Positions 31,767-35,480 of a stretch of 35,480 nucleotides of DNA are shown here, piece by piece. The stretch lies in the NCBI GenBank assembly GCA_023391835.1, contig JAEWAE010000042.1, positions 1-35,480 of the forward strand, written 5' to 3'. A program made the position numbers and the translations under genes. The notes under the pieces were generated by a model, which saw nothing but the letters and a program-made list of their open reading frames with translations, made no database searches and was not told the DNA's origin. Source of the stretch: Bacillota bacterium. GTDB lineage: Bacteria > Bacillota > Clostridia > Oscillospirales > Ethanoligenentaceae. Numbering within the stretch: the first letter of the stretch is position 1; the number at the start of each line of letters is the position of its first letter.

Positions 31767-32735
31767 ATGCAGAATTTGCAGAACTTCTTTGTGGGAGTCG
31801 ACGTCGGCGGCACCAATATCCGCGTCGCGTGCTCCGATGCCAACGGAAATATCCGACGGATGGAAAAATTCGCCACGCGGGCGGAAACCAGCCTGCCGTT
31901 TGAAGAGGTCGTCGCGCGGCGCATCGAGGAAACGGCTGCAGCCGCCGGCGGCACGGCGCGCGCGGTCGGGGTCGGCATCCCCGGCACCTATCATGCGGGC
32001 GAGGTGATCATGAGCCCGAATATTCCGCCTTTCAGCGCCCGACGGCTCATCGCACGTTTTGCGGGGGAAGCCATACCGCTTGCCCTGCTCAACGACGTCA
32101 AATGCGCAGCCCTGGGCGAGCATTGGAAGGGCGGCGCGCAGGCGTCGGATAATTTTATTTTTCTGAATATCGGCACCGGTCTCAGCCTGGCATGGGTGCA
32201 AAGCGGCCGCGTGTATCTGGGTCACAACGCCTGTGCGGGGGAAATCGGCTACTGGATTTCCCGCCCCGGCGACACGGAAGGCTACGCCGCCGGCCGCGCC
32301 CCGCTGGAAGAAAAATTCAGCGGCCGGTGGCTGGCGGAAAACGCCGGCCGGGCTCTCGGGCAGAGCTCTCTGACCACGCGGGATATATTCCGGGAATACC
32401 GGGCGGGCAATGCCGCCGTCAAATTGGTCGTGGATGAGGGCGTGCGGTACCTGGCGGCCATGCTGGCGGATGTCTGCCTGGCGGCGGACCCGGAACTCAT
32501 CGTGCTGGGCGGCGGCGTGGCAAACGGCGCAGACTGCTTTTTGCCCGCGCTGCGGGAGTATCTGAGCCGCACCGTCCCGTTCCCGCCGCGACTGGCCCTT
32601 TCCTCGCTGGAAGGGACGGCCGGCATTTACGGCGCCATCCGCCTGGCGCTGGATTCCATCTCATCCGATTTTTCACCAAAAACCAACCGGCCGAGCGCGG
32701 CCGGCAGAAAGGACACTTGCCATGAATCCAAATAA
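31767..32735 (+). CDS. ROK-family sugar kinase, zinc-motif-less
   Basis: A 322-residue cytosolic kinase that phosphorylates a free sugar with ATP. The phosphate loop GVDVGGTNIRV is at residues 10-20; LLNDVKCAALGEH provides the catalytic base Asp110; NIGTGLSLAWVQSGRVYLG and CAGEIGYW follow, and the adenosine motif is ELIVLGGGVANG. As in the repressor before it, the CxCGxxGC zinc motif is absent. Glucokinase, allose kinase or N-acetylmannosamine kinase are possible; the substrate cannot be read from the sequence. ATG 31767 has AAAGGATG. The end overlaps the glycosidase start by 14 bases, so the two are coupled. Confidence 0.88.
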   Translation: MQNLQNFFVGVDVGGTNIRVACSDANGNIRRMEKFATRAETSLPFEEVVARRIEETAAAAGGTARAVGVGIPGTYHAGEVIMSPNIPPFSARRLIARFAGEAIPLALLNDVKCAALGEHWKGGAQASDNFIFLNIGTGLSLAWVQSGRVYLGHNACAGEIGYWISRPGDTEGYAAGRAPLEEKFSGRWLAENAGRALGQSSLTTRDIFREYRAGNAAVKLVVDEGVRYLAAMLADVCLAADPELIVLGGGVANGADCFLPALREYLSRTVPFPPRLALSSLEGTAGIYGAIRLALDSISSDFSPKTNRPSAAGRKDTCHESK

Positions 32736-35439
32736 ATACGACGCGGTGCTGCCCGCCTGGGGGCCGTATTCCAAAAAATACATGGGGGTTTCCCACGTGC
32801 CCGACCCGGAGTCGCTTTCGGGCGTCCGGTTCGACTGTGTGGTGTTCCCGACGGTGGCCAACAGCGGCGTGCCGGTGCCCAATGTAACGGTGCCCTCCGC
32901 CTATCACCCCTGGAACGCACGCAGCGACCTGTCGTTTTTTTCCTATCGGTATGATCTGGAATGGAAGGACCGTGTCTACGCCGACGTGTCCTTCACGCGC
33001 ATCGACCACGACGCCACGCTGATCCGCACCCGGTTTGTCAACCATTCCGATCTCGCGCAGAACTGTCTGCTGAATTATTTCTGCGCCATCGAGTACCCCA
33101 CCGACCGATACTGCGCGGTGGAGCTGCCCGTCGGCAGCATGCTGTGGGATGCCACCGGGTACACGGCTTACGGTTACGCCAAACCCCGCCCATGGGACGG
33201 GCAGAACCCGGACGGAGCCAAAAAGGGCGAATTCCGGGACGCGCGCTTCACCGGCGGCTTCGGTCTGGGCGACCGAATCTCCAAAAAGCATGTGCCGCTG
33301 GAGGATTTCCCTTGTTTCGGCGCAAGCCGGGGCGACTATGTCTCTTATGCCGTGACGCTGCCGCAGGCTTACGCAAACGCGGAGCTGGGAATCCGTTACC
33401 GCACGGTGGGGCAGCAGGGCGCGGCCTTCCGCATGAGCGGGGACGTGTCGGGCGAGCTGAAATTCCCGGTCTCCGACGCGCTGGCGGTGCAGTATGTGCC
33501 GCTGGGCCGACTGCCGGCCGGCAGACTGCAGCTGGGGCTGACCGCGCTGGAAGGCGACGGTGTGGAACTGGACTGCTTTTTCCTGCTGGAAGCGGGTCGG
33601 GAAGACGGCGTATCCTTCACCGACTGTGCGCGGGAATATGTGCCGCAGATTTCGCAGGAGGACGGCACGGTCCGCTATCGGTACGCGGGGGTGAAAGGCG
33701 TATACGGTCTCAAACCGCTGACCAAGCGGGTGCGGTACCGGCGTCTGGCCACCGGCGCGCTGGAAGACGCGATGATCTCGCGGCTTTCCAATTCCGACGT
33801 GACCTTTGACGACGTGACCGAGCCGTTCACCAGCTCGTTTGAGCGCAAGCACACAAACCCCGGCTTTTATCACAACACCATCGTCCATTCCCTGTTCATC
33901 CCGGCGGGGGAAACCCACACCGAGTACGCCGTCGTATTCCACGACCATCGGCCCGAGCTCACGGAGGAAGCCTGCGAGCGGCTTTATCAGCGGACCTGCC
34001 CGCCGGAGTCTCTGGGGCTCAACCCCGCCGGCCGGCCGTTTGAATTCAGCAACCGGCTGCTCAAAAGCACGCTGCTGAGCAACGTCGTCTACCCCATTTA
34101 CAAGCACGGCACATACATCAAGCATTTCACCCCCGGCAAGCGGTGGGACAGCCTTTACACCTGGGACTCGGGCTTCATCGGCCTTGGTCTGCTGGAATCG
34201 GAGCCCCGGCTGGCGGAATATGTGCTCGACACCTATCTCAGCGACACGGATAACCCCGATTACGCCTTTTTGTTCCACGGCTCGCCGGTGCCGACCCAGA
34301 TCTATCTGTATCTGGAGCTGCTCAACCGCGCGGCGGACAAGCAGGAGCTGCTGGCGTATTATCCCCGGGCGCGGCTCTATTACGAGTTTCTGGTCGGGCG
34401 TACGCACGGTTCCACCGTGGCCCGTTTTCCCACCGGCCTGACCTCCACCTACGACCTGTTTTACAGCACCAGCGGGATGGACGATTACCCGGCTCAGGTG
34501 TACATGCACCGGCACCGGTTGGAGCGCCGGGTCACGCCCTGCATTTCCACTTCGCAGGCCATCCGGTTTGCCAAGATCCTGCGCATGATCGCGGCGGAAA
34601 CCGGCCGCGAGGACGACCGGCGGGTTTACGAGGCGGATATCGAGCGGCTGACTCAGGCGCTGCGGCATTACGCCTGGGACGCGGATGCGGGCTATTTCAG
34701 CTATGTCGTTTATGACGATCGGCTGCGCCCCACCGGCTTTTTGCGCGACGAGCACGGCGAGAACCTCAACAAGGGCTTTGACGGCCTGTATCCGCTGATC
34801 GCCGGCGCCTGCACGCCGCAGCAGGAGCAGACACTGGTCGGCCATCTGACCAGCCCGCGCGAAATCTTCAGCCCGGTCGGCCTGAGCGCCGTGGATATGA
34901 CCAGCGGCTATTATCAGGACAACGGGTATTGGAACGGCAGCGTATGGTTTTCCCATCAGTGGTTTTTCTATAAGACGATGCTGGATATGGGCCGGCGCGA
35001 CGCAGCGTTCCAAATTGCGGATACGGCGCTGCGGGTTTGGAAGCGTGAGGTGGACGCCTCGTACAACTGCTTTGAGATGATGAATATCGCCACCGGGCGC
35101 GGCGGATGGTATCATCAGTTCGGGGGTCTGTCCGCCCCGCTGAATATCTGGGCCAATGCCTATTACCGGCCCGGCACCGTCACCGCCGGGTTCGACGTGT
35201 GGGTCGCCGCCCGCCGATTCGCGGCGGATAACCAGCAGGCGAGTCTGGATTTCCGTTATTACGGCGCGCATCCGGCCTACACGCTGATCGTCGTCCTGGC
35301 TCCCGCCGACTCGGGCTATGAAGTCCTTCTCGACGGCAAGCCCGCCAATTTCTGCGAGCGCTGCCCCGGCACACTCGAAATCACGCTGCCCGGCTCCTGC
35401 CGCGGCGGCCGCATCGAGTGCCGCCCGCACCGCGGGTAA
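32722..35439 (+). CDS. Six-hairpin (MGH1/GH63-like) glycoside hydrolase, cytoplasmic
   Basis: A 905-residue protein without signal peptide. The N-terminal half (about 1-420) is beta-rich (FSYRYDLEWKDRVYADVSFTRIDHDATLIRTRFVNHSDLAQN, read in parts), like the beta-sandwich of GH63/GH15-type enzymes. The second half is an alpha/alpha six-hairpin barrel: KRWDSLYTWDSGFIGLGLLE with Trp481-Asp482, FPTGLTSTYDLFYSTSGMDDYP, ENLNKGFDGLYPLI and NGYWNGSVWFSHQWFFYKTM (residues 734 on), the places that carry catalytic acids in mannosylglycerate hydrolase and GH63. The exact substrate is unknown. AGAAAGGA precedes the ATG within the kinase end. Last gene of the ROK operon in the window; the rest (35440-35480) shows nothing clear. 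Confidence 0.8.
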   Translation: MNPNKYDAVLPAWGPYSKKYMGVSHVPDPESLSGVRFDCVVFPTVANSGVPVPNVTVPSAYHPWNARSDLSFFSYRYDLEWKDRVYADVSFTRIDHDATLIRTRFVNHSDLAQNCLLNYFCAIEYPTDRYCAVELPVGSMLWDATGYTAYGYAKPRPWDGQNPDGAKKGEFRDARFTGGFGLGDRISKKHVPLEDFPCFGASRGDYVSYAVTLPQAYANAELGIRYRTVGQQGAAFRMSGDVSGELKFPVSDALAVQYVPLGRLPAGRLQLGLTALEGDGVELDCFFLLEAGREDGVSFTDCAREYVPQISQEDGTVRYRYAGVKGVYGLKPLTKRVRYRRLATGALEDAMISRLSNSDVTFDDVTEPFTSSFERKHTNPGFYHNTIVHSLFIPAGETHTEYAVVFHDHRPELTEEACERLYQRTCPPESLGLNPAGRPFEFSNRLLKSTLLSNVVYPIYKHGTYIKHFTPGKRWDSLYTWDSGFIGLGLLESEPRLAEYVLDTYLSDTDNPDYAFLFHGSPVPTQIYLYLELLNRAADKQELLAYYPRARLYYEFLVGRTHGSTVARFPTGLTSTYDLFYSTSGMDDYPAQVYMHRHRLERRVTPCISTSQAIRFAKILRMIAAETGREDDRRVYEADIERLTQALRHYAWDADAGYFSYVVYDDRLRPTGFLRDEHGENLNKGFDGLYPLIAGACTPQQEQTLVGHLTSPREIFSPVGLSAVDMTSGYYQDNGYWNGSVWFSHQWFFYKTMLDMGRRDAAFQIADTALRVWKREVDASYNCFEMMNIATGRGGWYHQFGGLSAPLNIWANAYYRPGTVTAGFDVWVAARRFAADNQQASLDFRYYGAHPAYTLIVVLAPADSGYEVLLDGKPANFCERCPGTLEITLPGSCRGGRIECRPHRG

Positions 35440-35480
35440 GCATTCCCCCATAGCGACAAATGCCCCCGGCTGCCGGATAT

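Noticed and set aside
32497..35451. A 984-codon minus-strand open frame opposite the six-hairpin glycosidase
   Set aside because: Same reason: shadow composition, no recognisable domain, and it runs through the end of the kinase.
35463..35476. CCGGC-T-GCCGG at the window end as a terminator
   Set aside because: A one-base loop cannot form as such, and the sequence is cut off right after it.

Overview
The window looks like part of the chromosome of a GC-rich, Gram-positive (monoderm) member of the Bacillota, most likely a Clostridia-class anaerobe of the Oscillospirales/Christensenellales kind. The grounds are SepF, a lipoprotein-type OppA, ROK, HxlR, PocR-AraC and GntR-LacI regulators, sigma-A promoters of TTGACA/TATAAT type, and AGGAGG-like ribosome binding sites with frequent GTG/TTG starts. 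Assignment below class is a guess. I saw no rRNA, tRNA, CRISPR array, transposase or phage gene. High GC gives very long spurious antisense reading frames, which I left out.

Left part (1-11137) is mostly housekeeping and stress genes. It holds gap (GAPDH); a two-motif CDGSH iron-sulfur protein; a split-barrel flavoprotein divergent from an HxlR regulator; sepF and a 59-residue membrane peptide; a MATE exporter; a GntR/LacI-type regulator divergent from a small Cys-rich DUF6171-type protein; a MalY/PatB C-S lyase divergent from a pair of flavodoxin-fold oxidoreductases; and a tightly overlapping operon on the minus strand of ECF sigma factor, zinc anti-sigma factor and two small membrane proteins.

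Middle part (11270-25862) begins with a PocR-domain AraC regulator divergent from an FAD-dependent oxidoreductase and a DUF4886 (SGNH-like) protein. Then comes a six-gene minus-strand operon, oppA-B-C-D-F plus a ROK repressor, with a long, palindrome-rich leader. Divergent from it lie cutC and an 841-residue protein that combines a transglutaminase core, a middle beta domain, a second degenerate transglutaminase-like domain and a thioredoxin-like tail lacking its redox cysteines.

Right part (25908-35439) holds a short operon for a polyprenyl-phosphate sugar-1-phosphate transferase and a VanZ-like protein. A carbohydrate locus follows: a GH28-family beta-helix protein without a signal peptide (minus strand, consensus-perfect promoter), and, divergently, a ROK repressor, a ROK sugar kinase and a 905-residue six-hairpin (MGH1/GH63-like) glycosidase, also without a signal peptide. 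The picture is import of oligosaccharides or glycoconjugates, cytoplasmic cleavage, phosphorylation of the released sugar, and local control by sugar-sensing ROK repressors.

The parts most worth a second look are the cutC/transglutaminase-thioredoxin pair facing a ROK-controlled Opp transporter, the PocR/FAD/DUF4886 cassette, and the cytoplasmic GH28/six-hairpin/ROK locus in which both ROK proteins lack the usual zinc motif.
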